A stretch of 64,000 nucleotides of DNA from Heterodera schachtii (GCA_023374025.1 SIJG01000078.1:187575-251574), one strand, 5' to 3'. Counted from the stretch's first letter, positions 34,446 through 47,130 are shown. Numbers and translations are program-made. The notes: a model not told the origin generated them from the letters alone.

Positions 34446-35569
34446 TATGCTAAAACAAAATTACATTTTTTACATAAACAATTTTGTTAAAAAGTTCTTA
34501 GAAAAGGCTCAAAATTTTTTCGATTTTTAAGGGTTATTTTTTTTAATTCGCCAAAACGTCAATGTGTTTTTCGCTTTTTTCTTGAGAAAATTCCCAAAAA
34601 ATGACGAAATATGCATTTATTTTCGAAAACCCACAAAATATGCTTTTACATATATGCACTAAAAACCTTCACCAAATCAAAAAAAAAATTTTTAATGTAG
34701 AATGCTATTTTTGAGCCCCTTTCTTCATAGAATACGCTTAGGAAAAATATGCAAAATCATACAATTTCGAACCCTAATTATCAGCGATCCCGAAAACCCC
34801 ATAAAACATGTTTTTACAATTTTTAATTTTTGTCAAAAAAGATGTGGTACCATCTAAACTACTACCCCTTTTTGTACTACTTACATAATATCAAGGACCC
34901 TGAAGCGAATTTTGTTGGGCAGCGAAAAGTCGGGCAACGGAAATTCCGCAAAGTAGGTGTACTGAGCCAACAGCACAGTTAACTTTGGCACTGCTGCGAA
35001 ATTGTCCTTTTCAATTGAGATTTCTCTTAAAATTGTCAATTCGCTTTTGCCATCGAAATGTTTGGCCACCAAAATTTCAAAACGGGGCGAAAGTAATGCC
35101 AATTTAAGGCCGAGTTGAGGACGGTCAAAAAATGGGAACATGTCCATCCAAATGTCGTTGCACACCCAGCTGAAATTGATTGTGTTTTAATTGTTTAATT
35201 AAATGAAATTTGTATTAATTTAAAATGGTTTAATAAATAAATGAGAATTTATATTTTAATTTAAATAATTTAATAAATGAAAAATTATAAATTAGTTTAA
35301 TTAAATGGAAATTATATTTAATTTAAAATAGTTTTTAATTAGATGAAAATTAATTAAATGAAAATTCTTGTATTTTAAATTAATTACCGCCGGTTCATTT
35401 TTGTGGCTATTGGCACAATTTTTCTGTTTTTCAAATGATGTCACAAAGAGCAGAAGAATTGAGTTGGAAGCAAATGGAAGAAGAAGCAAAAAATTTTATA
35501 AACAAAACTCAATTGAAAAAAAAAAATCTAAAATTAAGAAATTAAATGATGAATTTCTTAAATAAATGA

Positions 35570-37990
35570 ATCAGTAATGAGCTAAATAATGTTTAAAATC
35601 AAAAATTCTTGTCAAGAAAATAAATAAATAAAATTTGGAGATGCATTTTTTAAGAGATTTTTCATTTCTTAGGGGTGTATTTTTGAAACTTTTTCGGGTC
35701 GATTCTTAGGGGTGTATTTTTCGTTTTTATTGCATTTTTGTAAAAACTTTGGCAAAACGCCAAAATAGTTGAAAAAAGATTTTCTCAAAAATTGATTCAT
35801 TTTGCACATTAAAATGCAAATATTTATATTCATGGAATAAAACAAAAATATATATATACGAGAGTTAAGCGGGACAAAATTTTTTTGGCAAAAATAGGGG
35901 ACTTGGATTTGGCGGACTCGAAACCGAAATGGGAACTTAACATACTCAGGGGACTCAAACGGGTAGGGGATTTTAAAGAATAAATGTTTTAAAAATTTCT
36001 CTGAAATTTAAAAATTTGTGCAATTTCTGCTTTTCTTATTTATTTATTACTTTTAAAATTTGATTTTGTGCTTATTTTCAGACACCTATTCTTACAGTAC
36101 TAGTGCTTATTTGGTCTCATTTTTGCTGAAATACGATTTGGAATTTTAATTAAAAAAAAGGAAGGAAATTGAAAAGAATAAAACGCAAAGCACCATGGCA
36201 AATATTCATTTAATAAGGTTAACCAGAAATTTTGAACAAAATATTAAAGCCAAGAAACTTTTTTATTTTAATTAACGTCGATTTCATGTAGTTTAGTTTT
36301 TTTTGGTACTGAAAATCTTTTTTTTAAATTTTTTATTTTGAATTAAATTTTTTTTTAAATTTTTTTTTTTGAATTTTTTTTATTATTATTTTTTTATTTT
36401 TTCACCGGGCGAATTTTTGGACGAAACCTTTTTTCTTTCTCAATCAAAGATAAACATTTTGACAGTTGAACAAAAATTTATAAATTGTTTTAAAAATTTA
36501 GTTCATGTACAAACAAAAAAGTCAGGGCCAAAATAATAATAAAAAATATTTTTTTTCTGGCATTTTGGTAATAGATTTCTTATATAGTATATAATTTTTC
36601 AGAACATATTAAATTCATAGAGCTATCGAACGAACATTATTACATTTTCTGTTAAAATGTGGTTTTCTGTGGTGGCATTTCTCTGGCGGACTCAAAATTC
36701 TGTACCGTAAGTGTGAGGACCAGCAAATTCGACATAGAAAAATTATAGGATAAAAGGATTAATGAATTAAGGAACTAAGAGTGGATCAAGCATTCGATCG
36801 GTTATTTATTGCCCACAAAAAGTGCACAAAAAATGGGCGATAAGTGATTAATGTGTAAAATAATGCACAAAAGATGGGAGATAATTGATAAAAAAATTGG
36901 AGATAATTGATTATTGTGCCAAAAAGTGTACGAAAAATAATCCAGGATTAAATGAAAATTGAATTTGAGTTGAATAAATGGATTAATGAATTAAGGAACT
37001 AAGAGTGGGATAGGAATTCGTTAAATTATTGCCAACAAAAAATGCAAAAAAATTGGGAGATAGGTAATTGATTAATATGCCAAAAATGCAGAAGAAATGG
37101 GAACCCTATCGAAAAGAAACGTTTTGTTTATGAATGAATTGATGTCTTTTTTCTGCTGATGTTAAAAATAAGAATAACATTAACAACGGATGTGCAGATT
37201 AAGATAAAGATCTTTTAGGTCAAAACAAAACCTTTTATTTATTAAGCAAAATACCTTTTTAATTTGTTTAGTTCATTTAGATTAAAAGGCAGCAAAAATT
37301 TAAATTCTCTGCTAGGAAACAATTTCGAGGATAGTGTCCTCAAAAAAAATTAAAAAATTTGGGAATGGTAATATGCTTTAGCATTACAGGCACTCACGTT
37401 AAAATGATCACACTTAAAAGAACTCCGACCATCGGTCGGTAACGGGACCCGAATAAATATGGCATTATTATACTGGTCTAATAATTATTGACACTAATGG
37501 AAGATTTATCGGTGGAAATTTTATTGCAAATTCTTAGACTGTTCAGCAAGGAATTGGTGGTCCTTTGAACAGAGTAATAAAAATGACTAAAATTAAGTAA
37601 GTGCCTTTCTTTTATCATTTCTCTGTGCAATCGCCATGTCATTAGAATGTTTAGGTCATTAGTAGAGTAAATGATGTCAAAATGACATCTCTCATTTGTC
37701 AGCGGTGGGGAAAGCGATGGGAAAGTCAAGAGAGAAAAAATGAATAAACGCCAAACAATTCAAAGAAAAAATTATATTTACCTAAAGGCAGGGCTGGGAT
37801 TCGTACTTGGATGCCAAGTACGTGCTTGGATGTCGAATTTCATGCTTGGAAAAATTAACTGTACAAATTTCAAAGATTGTAATTGGAAATCGGTATTTAG
37901 CATATGAAATAAATTTCCATTTTATGAAAAATTTAAATTTTTGCATTTAGATCAGAGAAAAGACAGAGAGAGTAACTGAAATGGAAAAAA
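35570..37990. repeat. duplicated upstream segment of F-box-like copy A
   Basis: It matches 42.38-44.02 kb and 21.43-22.99 kb in order: TGATTTTGTGCTTATTTTCAG, CTCAAAATTCTGTACC, then GCATTACAGGCACTCACG. No coding frame is supported. It includes a tandemly repeated GGGAGATAATTGATAAAAA-type tract around 36.82-37.10 kb and a partial hAT-like end at about 37.79 kb (GGGCTGGGATTCG). Confidence 0.6.
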
Positions 37991-38019
37991 ACCCAAAAGC
38001 ACACAAGAGGCCAGGTTTT

Positions 38020-38530
38020 CGAATATTTTTTGGCCATAACTTATTTGAAACATAACGAAATCTTTTGAAATTTTGCAGTCTAATAGAGCACACATGGAGC
38101 TAGAGAATATAGCAAGATAATTTTATTTTGTTTGTTTTAGAAAGTTTTGATCAAAATTTTTGATGATCAAAAATAATTTTATTTTTAATTAAAAAATTTT
38201 AGTTAGAAATTATTTATTTTTATTTCTTGCTAATAGATAGCCCTATGTATCATCTATTAGCCTGCAAAATTCAAAAAATTTCTTAGGTTTCAAAAAAGTT
38301 ATTACCAAAAATGTTTGGAAACCCGGTTCCTTGGGTACTTTTGTCCATAACTTTGCTCAAATTTGACCAATTTTTTTAAAATTTAGGTGAACTAGTAGAG
38401 AAAGTTAGACCTATCAAATGATACCAAGAATGTTTAATTTGGTTGACTTTGACAAAAGTTATGAGCAATTTTTTGTTGAAAATTTCCATTTGATGGTTTT
38501 TTATAATGACATAGCACCATCTTGACAGTG
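38020..38530. repeat. foldback-family repeat (GAAATTTTGCAGTCTAATAGAG)
   Basis: Contains motifs such as TTGAAATTTTGCAGTCTAAT and AAATGATACCAAGAATGT in inverted and direct relation. They are shared with 42.72-43.06, 44.99-45.48, 28.7-29.0 and 54.4-54.8 kb. No coding capacity. Confidence 0.5.
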
Positions 38531-38573
38531 TTGGTTTTCCCGCTTTCCTATCGCTTTCATTCCAACCCTTCGC

Positions 38574-38803
38574 TATTTATGAAATATTTACTAAAATCCA
38601 GAAATATGTATGAAAATAAGTTAAAATTTTTTAAATGATTATTTTTGGAAAAAATTCTTCGTAAACGGTGAAATAGACACAAAATGACCGAAGAGGCTTA
38701 GATCACATTTTATTATTTTAAAATTAATTTTTGAAATCTCTTTTCTTTTTAAAACCCAGATTTTTAGCGGATCGGTTTCAAAAATTTTTGAAAATTCCCA
38801 TCC
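38574..38803. repeat. internally deleted copy of the palindromic element
   Basis: The left-arm sequence of the 30152-31436 element (AGAAATATGTATGAAAATA, ACGGTGAAATAGACACAAAA) is joined directly to its right end (GATTTTTAGCGGATCGG to AAAATTCCCATCCCTA). It has the same downstream flank ATAATGTGATCAATC. It therefore descends from the same insertion by duplication plus deletion. Confidence 0.75.
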
Positions 38804-38830
38804 CTAATAATGTGATCAATCATTTCTTAA

Positions 38831-41735
38831 TTATTTCATCATTTCTTCTGCTAACCATTTCTGTTGCTGGGCCCGGCACTCATTGTCAGATGGCGCGCCT
38901 TTTTTGGTCTTTTTTGGCTGACTTTGTTCCGCTTCTTCTTCTGCTGGTGCTGGCGGAGACAATTGCCTAAATTAATAAAAGCGGATTAGAATTATTTTTA
39001 TACAAAATTAATGTGTTTTTCTATTGCTTACCCAATGTAACTTTTGACATCGTAAAGATGCAAGTAGCAAAGTTGAAATTTTCATTTCCGTCCTCCCATC
39101 GAACTGTCGATGTCTCCATAATTGGGCATCGCTTCATTATCCATCGACCAACTATATCATCAGCTTTCAGTGCCAGCTTTTCGTTGGTCCCTTCATTCAC
39201 CAATTCAAATGGCACCATTGACGCGTGTATGCGAAATTGAATTTTGTAGTTGGCACAAGTGGTGGCACGGAGAAATTTTTAAATAATTTGTGCCGAAATT
39301 AAAGTAAATTAAAATTATTTGTAACAAAAATGTGGCCACACCTCTTTGAAACAGTTGACCCATTCAATTTGTTCTGACGTACGATAATGACAAACCAATA
39401 GCTTACGCTTGCCATCTTTTCTCGGCGTGTGCAACCACTTGGATAGAAATTGGCCAGAAGAAGAAGCTGTTGCATTTGGCCCAGCATCAAAATCACCAAT
39501 CGCTTCGGGCAATACAAATTCAACACTATTGAATCCAAATGATCAAAATCATCTGAGAGAAGTGACGGCGAAGTGAAACGAAGAAAGTTGTCCAAATCAG
39601 CAGCATCAGGAAAGAGCAAGAGGCGAATGTTTGGCGCAAAAATGGGCCAAATTTGGTGGTCAAAAAGCTCTCAAATTGGCTGGTCACTGGTGTAGTCATT
39701 TTTGATATGTGAACCCACAGCCAAATACAAATTGCCTTTGTCCCAAATATGTTTATTGGCGTAGAGAAATGCGAGCACAAAGTGATCAATGTAACTTAAA
39801 AAGGAATGATTTCGTCGGATTTCGGGATGCTGATCCCGAATATGACCCTGTTATGGCCAATTCTGCCCATGACTCGAACAAAAAGTTGAAAATTAAAAAT
39901 TTGCAAAACCGACTTTTTATGTTCGCATCAGTATAAATACCATTTTTGATATTGCAATGGTTTATGACTAAATTTAGCTCGTTTAATCAGTTTTCGAACA
40001 AAAGTGAGAATTTTGAAATTCGATTTTTTGTTCGAGTTCGGGTCCGGGATTCGAATTTTAATTCTATTTTGTGTAAACGAATAATTTGAATATTTCTAAT
40101 GTTTTCTTAGTAAATAATGAACATTTTAACATTGAAAATTTTTTCAAAAAAAAAAATTTTGGGGGGGATGAATTTTCCGAATATGTATAAAAATAGGTAC
40201 CTAGCAGGGATGGGCCAAATCGGAAAATAATATGCGAAACGCGAAACGCGAAATTTGCGAAAGTAAAAAATGCGAAATGAAAATAAATGCGAAACGCGAA
40301 ATTCCAAAAAACGCGAAATTGCGAAACGCGAAAGCGAAATTTTTTCTACAACTTTTTTAATAGTCATAATCATAAAGCAAAAAATATTTTTTTGTAAAAT
40401 TTTATTCTAAATTTTAAAAATCAATAAAAAGCTTTTTTGAGGCGCGCTTTTTCCAAAAAACTTTTTGGTAAGTGGGGGCAGGTGGCGCCGGTAGGCGCCG
40501 CCGAGAAATTTTTTGAAAGTTTGAGGGAATTTGTTAACAGATTTTCACTAAAAAATGATCAAATTTTGCGAGTTTTTATCATTTTTCCAATGAATAATAA
40601 AAGTTTTGGGGCGCGGCGTGCCGATTGGAGTCGCTGGGAAAAGACTTTCACCAAAAAATTACCTAAATTTTACGATTTTGGGCGCCATTTTTCTATTAAA
40701 AAATATGAGTTTTGGGGGCGCGGCGGTGCCGATAGGCGCCGCCGGGGGGGAAATTAAAAATTTTGATCATTTATAAACAAGTTTTCACTGAAAATTAGCC
40801 AATTTATAGGTAACATTTTGAAAAATTTTAGGGGAATTGCATCCAATTCTTAGGGGTGTAAAAGTCGCGTTTCGCGCCAAAATACGAAACGCGAAACGCG
40901 AAAGCGAAAGTGCCAAAAAAGCGAAATATGCGAAAGCGAAACGCGAAAGCGAAAGCCCATCCCTGGTACCTAGGTTAATAGGTAGAAAAACTCCAAAATA
41001 GGTAAAGATAGGTATTATAAAAGTCATCGTATAAGCCCTAAATCAAGCGGAAAATGTCTTTTTTCGTGCTTATCTGTGCAGTATTAAGTGCGCAAAATTT
41101 TTTGGTATTTACCTAAATTTCCCAGCCCTAATGATCACTATTGATCAGTGATCAATCAGCGATCCCGTAAACCCATATAATATGTTTTTTATAAATTTTT
41201 TTTCAAAAATGTCTAATACGTCCATCAAAAACTATATTATATTGTATTACTTACTCAATCGCAAGGACCATAAAGCGAATTTTGTTGGGCAGCGAAAAGT
41301 CGGGCAACTGGAAATGCCACTTCAGTGAACGGAAAGTGAAGCACAGACAATTTTGGCACTGCTGCGAAATTGTCCTTTTCAATTGAGATTTCTCTCAAAT
41401 TGTCAATTTGCTTTTGCCATCGAAATGTTTGGCCACCAAAATTTCAAAACGGGCGAAAGTAATGCCAATTTAAGGCCGAGATGAGGACGGTCAAAAAATG
41501 GGAACATGTCCATCCAAATGTCGTTGCACACCCAGCTGAAATTGATTGTGTGTAAATAGTTTATTTAAATAAAATTTGTATTAATTAAAAATGGTTTAAT
41601 AAATAAATGAGAATTTATATTTTAATTTAAAATAGTTTAATTACATAAAATTTATATTTATTTTCAATAGTTTAATTAAATGAAAATTAATTAATTGAAA
41701 ATTTAATTTTTAAAAATTAAGTACCGCCTGTTCAT
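38831..41735 (-). pseudogene. F-box-like family copy B, disrupted
   Basis: It is a paralogue of copy A with the same exon plan: 41735-41725 (ATG exon), 41535-41255, about 39800-39348, 39286-39032 and 38966-38831. The penultimate exon is open and shows the family C-terminus FELVNEGTNEKLALK, RWIMKRCPI, STVRWEDG. The second exon carries 1-bp deletions relative to copy A. The third has an in-frame stop (QPI-stop-ELFD) and a frameshift before SKWLHTPRKDGK. The acceptor before the fourth exon has lost its AG (TTATTTAA). It is therefore not expected to give the family protein. The large intron contains a complete hAT element. Confidence 0.75.
40205..40965. mobile_element. hAT element, 761 bp, GCGAAACGCGAAA subterminal repeats
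   Basis: Inverted ends CAGGGATGGGC match over 11 bp. The 8-bp duplication GTACCTAG at 40197-40204 and 40966-40973 is perfect. Both ends carry arrays of GCGAAACGCGAAA motifs. The middle has three GGCGCCGCCGRG-type segments. There is no transposase. Confidence 0.88.
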
Positions 41736-42379
41736 TATTCTGGCAAGTGGCACAATTTTTCGGTATTCCAAATGTTGGCACAAAGAGCAGAAGAATTGCG
41801 TTGGAAGCAAATGGAAGAACAAAATTTTTATAAACAAAATACAATTGAAAAAAATCTAAAATTAAATATTAAATGATGAATTTCTTAAATAAATTGGAAA
41901 TAATCCAGCGTTAGGAGTCATCCTTGAATAAATTGCTTCAAATTCTCAAAATTTCCCCTCAAAATATTTTGAAAAAAGCGAGCTGTAAAAAAAGTGCACA
42001 CGAGGTGAAATGAGGAAAATGACAAGCAGAAACAAAAGAAAATTATTGAAAAAAATTCATTCCGGTTAAGACACAAAGCATTTAAATAAACATTTATTAT
42101 TTTCATTTGCATATGATAAATAGTGATACGATTTTTAGGCTCTAAAAAAAGTGTTAACGGCGCCGAGGTTGCCACCGGGGGGGAATTTTTGAAAAACTTT
42201 GCCCGCATTCCTAGCAGATTTTGCCCAAAAATAACCCAAATTTCGCTGTTTTAAGTCATTTTTAAAAATAAGCATGTTTGTGGGCAGAAAATGTCAATAT
42301 GCGCCGCCGTAAAATTTTGAAATTTTGGAGTAATTTGCGATGAAAAATGTTTTAAATTTAAGAAATTATTGTCAATTGA

Positions 42380-44020
42380 TTCATTTGGCACATTAAAATG
42401 TAAACATTTATATTCTTGGATGTTTTTTCTGTTTTTCTTATTTATATTATTACTTTTTAAGTTGATTTTGTGCTTATTTTCAGACAACAATTCTTAATAT
42501 TGCTTATTTGGTCCTATTTATGCTGAAATACGATTTGAAATTTTAATAATAAAAAAAAAATGGACGGAAATTGAAAAGTTAAAATGAAAAGAATCACGGC
42601 AAATTCGTTATTGGACAATCCGACAGTAAATACACAAAAAGATAAGAAAATGCCCTCGCCAAAAAGGACCGATTGTGCCATATCAAGAAAAAAGGCAAAT
42701 AAATTCCCTAAAAACCAAAAGATATGAATGTTGTGCGATTAAATTTGTACATAGAAAGTTATACTTGGTTGAATAATTGATCACATAAAAATGATCAATT
42801 TATGACAGTGCCATAACTTTTTGTAGAAGCATCCAAATCAAACAATCTTGGTCTCTTTTGGTAGCCCTAAGTGTCCTCTATTTGCCTTTAAAATTTCAAA
42901 AAATTTGGTTGTGTTTCAAAAAAGTTGTGGCTTGTAATTTCAAAAATTGATTTGGTAAGCCTTTTTGACCACAACTTCTTTGAAACTCAACGAAATTTTT
43001 TGAAATTTTACAGAAAAATAGAGGATACTTTAGGCTATCAAATAGTACCAAGAATGTAAATTTAAATAATTAATTAATCATTAGAATAACTCTTCCGTAC
43101 TGAAATGACTCGCCTCTTCTGATCAGCACACATTCGCACTTTTGTCACTTCGACACAGCACCGGAATGTGGCGGCATTTCTTTGACGTACTCAAAATTCT
43201 GTACCATAAGTGCGGGGACCAGTAAATTAGACAATGGAAAAATGGAAACAAGAAAATTTGACCCAAATTTGTATAAGAGTGGATCAGGAGGAATTCGATA
43301 GATTATTTATTGCCCACAAAAAATGCACAAAAATAGGCGATGATTAATTAATGTGCCAAAAAGTACACGAAAATGGGAGATAATTTACAAAAAATTGGGA
43401 TTGATTAATGTGGCAAATAATGCACGAAAATGGGCGATGATTGATTAATATGCCAGACAAAAAGTGCTCGAAAAAGTTGGGACTTTTATTTGCATATTTT
43501 GGGTTTTTATGCATATTTCATGCATATTTTGCCATTTTTTGTACATATTTTGGGTTTTTCTGCATGTTTTGCCATTTTACATATTTTGGGTTTTTCTGCA
43601 TATTTTGCCATTTTTCGTCAAATATTTTCCGATTTGAATATCCCTTAGGAAAAATTTTTGATTATGCCTTCAATTAAATCCAAATCTGAATGGATGCGCG
43701 AGTGGGTCAACAGTGAGCTTCACTGCCGAAAATCTTGAGAAATTTTTGATTTGCAATTGCAAAAACAACCAATAAAATTTATGAGGAATAAAATTTTTGA
43801 ATTAATTTGCACCCCCTAATTCTCAAGTTTTTTTGTGCATATTTGCTGCCTATTTCACGACTTTAATTTGCATATTTATGCGCATATTTTGACCATTTTT
43901 CGTGCATATTTTTGACAGCCCTGATAATATGCATTAGCATTACAGGCACTCACGCTAAAATGGCCACACTTAAACAAACCTTCGACCATCGATAACGGGA
44001 CCCGAAAAATATGTCATTAC
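42380..44020. repeat. duplicated upstream segment of F-box-like copy B
   Basis: It is the counterpart of 35.57-37.99 kb. It is interrupted at about 43.46-43.92 kb by a CAGGGCTGTC-family MITE end (GCATATTTTTGACAGCCCTG) with many GCATATTTTG repeats. After the MITE the segment resumes with GCATTAGCATTACAGGCAC. Confidence 0.6.
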
Positions 44021-44029
44021 TAGGGATGC

Positions 44030-44987
44030 GATTTTTAGGCTCTAAAAACTGCCAAAATAGGTAGGCTCTAGGCTCTAAAAAAACCCAAAAATAGACTCTA
44101 AAAAATGGAAAATATGTAAAATGACAAAATCTTGTTAAGAAAATAAATAAATAAATTTTGGAGATGAATTTTTGAAAAATTTTTCAGCAAAATAGGCAAA
44201 AATAGGTTCTTCAAAAAATTTTAGGCTTTTAGGATCTAAAAAAAAATAGAAAATAGGCACTAATAACTCGAAAAGTAGCTTAACACCCACCAAAAATGTT
44301 TACCAATTAACAATATCCATTAATGGAAGAAGAAATAATACAAAAATGCGTTGAATACGAATTACTAGGGCTCGAAATTATATGGACTAAAAACGTCAAA
44401 TATGCACATAAAATATGGACTAAAAACTGCCAAAATATATGTTTTAAAGCCTCAAAATTAAAAAAATATTCAATATTTGCTTAAATAAACTTAAAAAGTA
44501 CAATAAACAACAAAAAAAAAACAAGACTTAAAACTTAAAAATGCAAATTATTGTCGTCCATTGTATAAAAAATAGTTCTGAGTTTGCCAAAATTTCGAAA
44601 AAAATTCTCATTAAAAAAAAGAAAAGTTCGCAAAAAATGGCGAAAATATTTATTAAAAATGCCAAAATGACCGACAAAAACTCAAATTTTTCGTATTTTT
44701 GAGGGTGTATTTTTAAAAATTTTCTAAAAAGTCGATCTTTAGGGGTGAATTTTTCGCTTTTGTTGCATTTTTCTTGTGAAAATTTCCAAAAAAGGGCCAA
44801 AATATGGATTAAAAAAGCATAAATGGTGAAATATGGATTTATTCCCGAAAACCCCCGAAATATGGATTTATATGGACGAAAAACCTTCACCAAAATGATT
44901 TCCATGGAGAGCCGAAGTGACAAAAGTATCAATGACCTTAATATTCAAACTTAATTTTATTTTAAATTCATTTGCTAAATAATAAAT
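44030..44987. repeat. two AT-rich repeat remnants
   Basis: About 44.03-44.29 kb belongs to the TAGGGATGCGATTTTTAGGC family. About 44.36-44.89 kb starts TAGGGCTCGAAATTATATGG and carries ATATGGACTAAAAAC repeats, like the 2947 family. Right-hand inverted ends were not found, and there is no gene. Confidence 0.45.
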
Positions 44988-45484
44988 CATAACTTAGCTC
45001 AAACTTAATCTAATTAATCAATCTTTGTATTAGAATGTAGCTCTACGTTTCCTCTATATTTTATAATTTTTTAAAAAGCTAGCAAAAATTTACAAAAAGT
45101 TAGTTTAAGCACAAACTTCCCAAAAATTTAGACTCATTAATTTTGTTCCTAACTTTTTTGAAACTCAATAAAATTTTCAAAATTAACCGAATAATAGATA
45201 AATCTTTGGGCTATCTAATCATATCAATGGTGATATGAATTAATTGAACTTTTATTTTCATGTTTTAGATAGCACAAAGATTTTTCTATTATTCAGTAAA
45301 ATTTTTTTGCTTAGTCTTAAAAGTTAGGGACAAAATTAATGAGTCTAAATTTTTCGAAAGATTTTGCTTACAACTTTTTGTAAATCTTTGCAAGTTTAAA
45401 AAAAAAAAAAATAGTAGAGGAAACGTAGAGCTTCATTCTAATACAAAAATTGATTAATTAGATAGTTTGAGCAAAGTTATGATT
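44988..45484. repeat. nearly perfect foldback palindrome, about 497 bp
   Basis: The left arm TCATAACTTAGCTCAAACTT and the inverse of the right arm TCATAACTTTGCTCAAACT continue to match through both arms, for example TTAGAATGWAGCTCTACGTT. The arms meet near 45240. A hAT element is inserted at its right edge. Confidence 0.75.
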
Positions 45485-46084
45485 AGGGCTTCCAAAAATA
45501 TGGATATAAAATCGCGAAAATATGGACATAAATTTTTCAAAATTGAGGATATACTTTCTCAAAATTTTCTTCAAATTCGCTAAATGTAAAGTAAGACTTT
45601 TAAAAATGGCTAAATATTGTATTAAAAATCATTTTAGATGAAAAACATGATAAAGCTAAAACTTACTAATTTTTTAGCGAAGAATCAATCCAAAAAGCGA
45701 AATTTTCGCTTTTTGGCTTATTTTTGACATAAATTTACCAATTATTAAGAAAATTTAAATATTTAAATTATTCAGAAATTTGAATTCTGAAAATTTTCTG
45801 ATCTTTAGGGGTCAAAAAGACCAATTTAGCTGATGGGGCGGTTCTAATAGAGGTTTTTTGGAAAAATGCCAAAATATGGACATAAAATATGGACACAACG
45901 CCAAAATATGGACAAATATGGAAACATGGACATAGATCGCGAAAATATGGAAAAAATATGGAAAATATGGGTATAAAAAGCCATCCTAGAAGCTTCAAAC
46001 CAAGCTAAAAACATGTTTTCCATGCGTTTCAGGCCCCCCACATTCCAGGAAAAAAAATGGATTTCCATATAATTGGATGCCCTA
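45484..46084. mobile_element. hAT element, 601 bp, perfect target duplication
   Basis: The ends TAGGGCTTCCAA and TAGGGCATCCAA (inverse) differ at one of 12 bases. GTTATGAT is duplicated perfectly at 45476-45483 and 46085-46092. The interior has ATATGGACATAAA repeats. Confidence 0.88.
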
Positions 46085-46413
46085 GTTATGATGTATTGTT
46101 ATCAATTAAAATAAAAATAATAATAAAATTTAAATATTACAATCATTGATACTTTTGTCTCTTAGTCTTGATTTCTACATACATTTGCATTTTATCATTT
46201 TATATTTATATAAATATAAATTAACATCATTAACTTTTTCGTTTTCATTAGTCACTTTTTACACTTGCTTGACATTAAGTTGAAATTGCAAGAAGTTTAT
46301 ACAAAAGAAAAATAAAAAGTAAGTGAAAGGTTTTTGTAAAAAATGAAATAGAAAGCCAAAATCACTAGAAACGAAAATTAGAAAGCCGAAGAAAAATGAA
46401 AAATCCGTGAAAA

Positions 46414-47010
46414 TCATTTATAAGGTTTACATTTTTCCGTGTTGGTCATCCAGTGGCAACTGTATGTACCTGCGTACTTTCCGTCTGGAATTGTTTTCTT
46501 CGCATTTTCACCTTCACATTCGTCTTGAGTTGTGAAACCCTTACAAAACTTCTGCCAATCTTTGCTTTTAACTAAATTTTAAAACAAATTGTAAAAAAAA
46601 TAAAAAATTTACATGTTAAAATATAAGAAAATAAATATGTCGAATGAATCAAAAATATTCCTAAAATTCAGTCCAGTATCCATTTTATAGATAACCAATG
46701 TTTTTCCGTCTCAGTTTTCGGTTTTATAAGAATGTATTTCCTAATGATCGGCGGTAGTGATTAATTATTAAAATTATTAAAATTTACATTTTTCGTTCGG
46801 TTTGACTAAAGAAATAATTGCTCCCAATCGATGCGACCACAATTTGTTTGAGTTGGTCACTGAATTTGGTTGATGGAATGAACTCGACACTGTACGAATC
46901 AGTTCTCCTAATGACTTTCTGCTTTTGTCTCCCATTTCGTCACTTAAATTGGCACACAATGCCAAAGTATTCAATGCTAAGAGAAGCACAACGGTGGAAA
47001 GTTGTTTCAT
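46414..47010 (-). CDS. secreted cysteine-containing protein E1 (effector candidate), 126 aa
   Basis: Exon 1, 47010-46788, starts with the signal peptide MKQLSTVVLLLALNTLALCA and continues through a Ser/Asn-rich region to KPNEK. Exon 2, 46571-46414, starts in matching phase. It encodes a compact domain with four cysteines (FCKGF, DEC, YSC, EKC) and the conserved stretch GENAKKTIPDGKYAGTY, ending at TGA. The intron is 216 bp, GT-AG (GTAAAT donor). Unspliced, the frame would stop at once. The second exon is nearly identical to that of E3, 5 kb away, while the first exons diverge. That is a conserved-end, variable-middle plan often seen in nematode effectors. The function is not known. Confidence 0.75.
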
Positions 47011-47070
47011 AATGATAGGAGCGGCAAAATGAATTGAATGGATGGAACTTTTCTTTTTTGTGAATGCCCT

Positions 47071-47130
47071 TTTTTGGCGGAATGTTTGCCCTTTCGTTGT
47101 GCGGCACGACCATTTATGGTGGCGAATTCA
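47071..47130 (-). promoter_or_regulatory. conserved promoter block of E1
   Basis: On the minus strand it reads CCACCATAAATGGTCGTGCC, then GCACAACG, GGGCAAACATTC and CGCCAAAAAAGGG. The same block precedes E2, E3 and the E4 remnant. CATAAAT is the likely TATA element. An ATGCCA motif (minus strand, 47251-47246), the sequence of the Globodera dorsal-gland (DOG) box, lies further upstream. Confidence 0.55.

Larger units (their letters stand above)
32430..34772. repeat. AATATGC-family hAT-like element that hosts the pogo insertion
   Basis: Sequence on both sides of the pogo element (AAATATGCATTAAAATATGC left; TTTTTAAGGGT and TTCGAACCCTA right) matches the element at 2947-3963 in order. The right end TTCGAACCCTA fits its terminal repeat. 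The left end was not fixed precisely. Confidence 0.55.
31461..35398 (-). pseudogene. F-box-like family copy A, disrupted
   Basis: The exons follow the cyst-nematode F-box-like family: an 11-nt start exon 35398-35388 (MNRR), 35169-34885 (VCNDIWMDMFPFFDRPQLG), 32412-31980 (YIDHFVLAF to IWPIFAPNIRHLFLP, then KWLHTPSKDG), 31916-31662 and 31596-31461 (SPPAPAEEEAE to AEEMMK, TAA). The family is thought to bind Skp1 via the N-terminal part, though function in these nematodes is not established. Here CAA is replaced by TAA just before KWLHTP. The fourth exon also has a 1-bp deletion (relative to copy B) leading to a stop. A repeat containing a pogo transposon sits in the large intron. All splice sites of the model are intact. 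Confidence 0.75.

Noticed and set aside
36820..37100. CRISPR-like regular repeats
   Set aside because: Irregular AT-rich direct repeats in a eukaryotic genome, with no spacer pattern.
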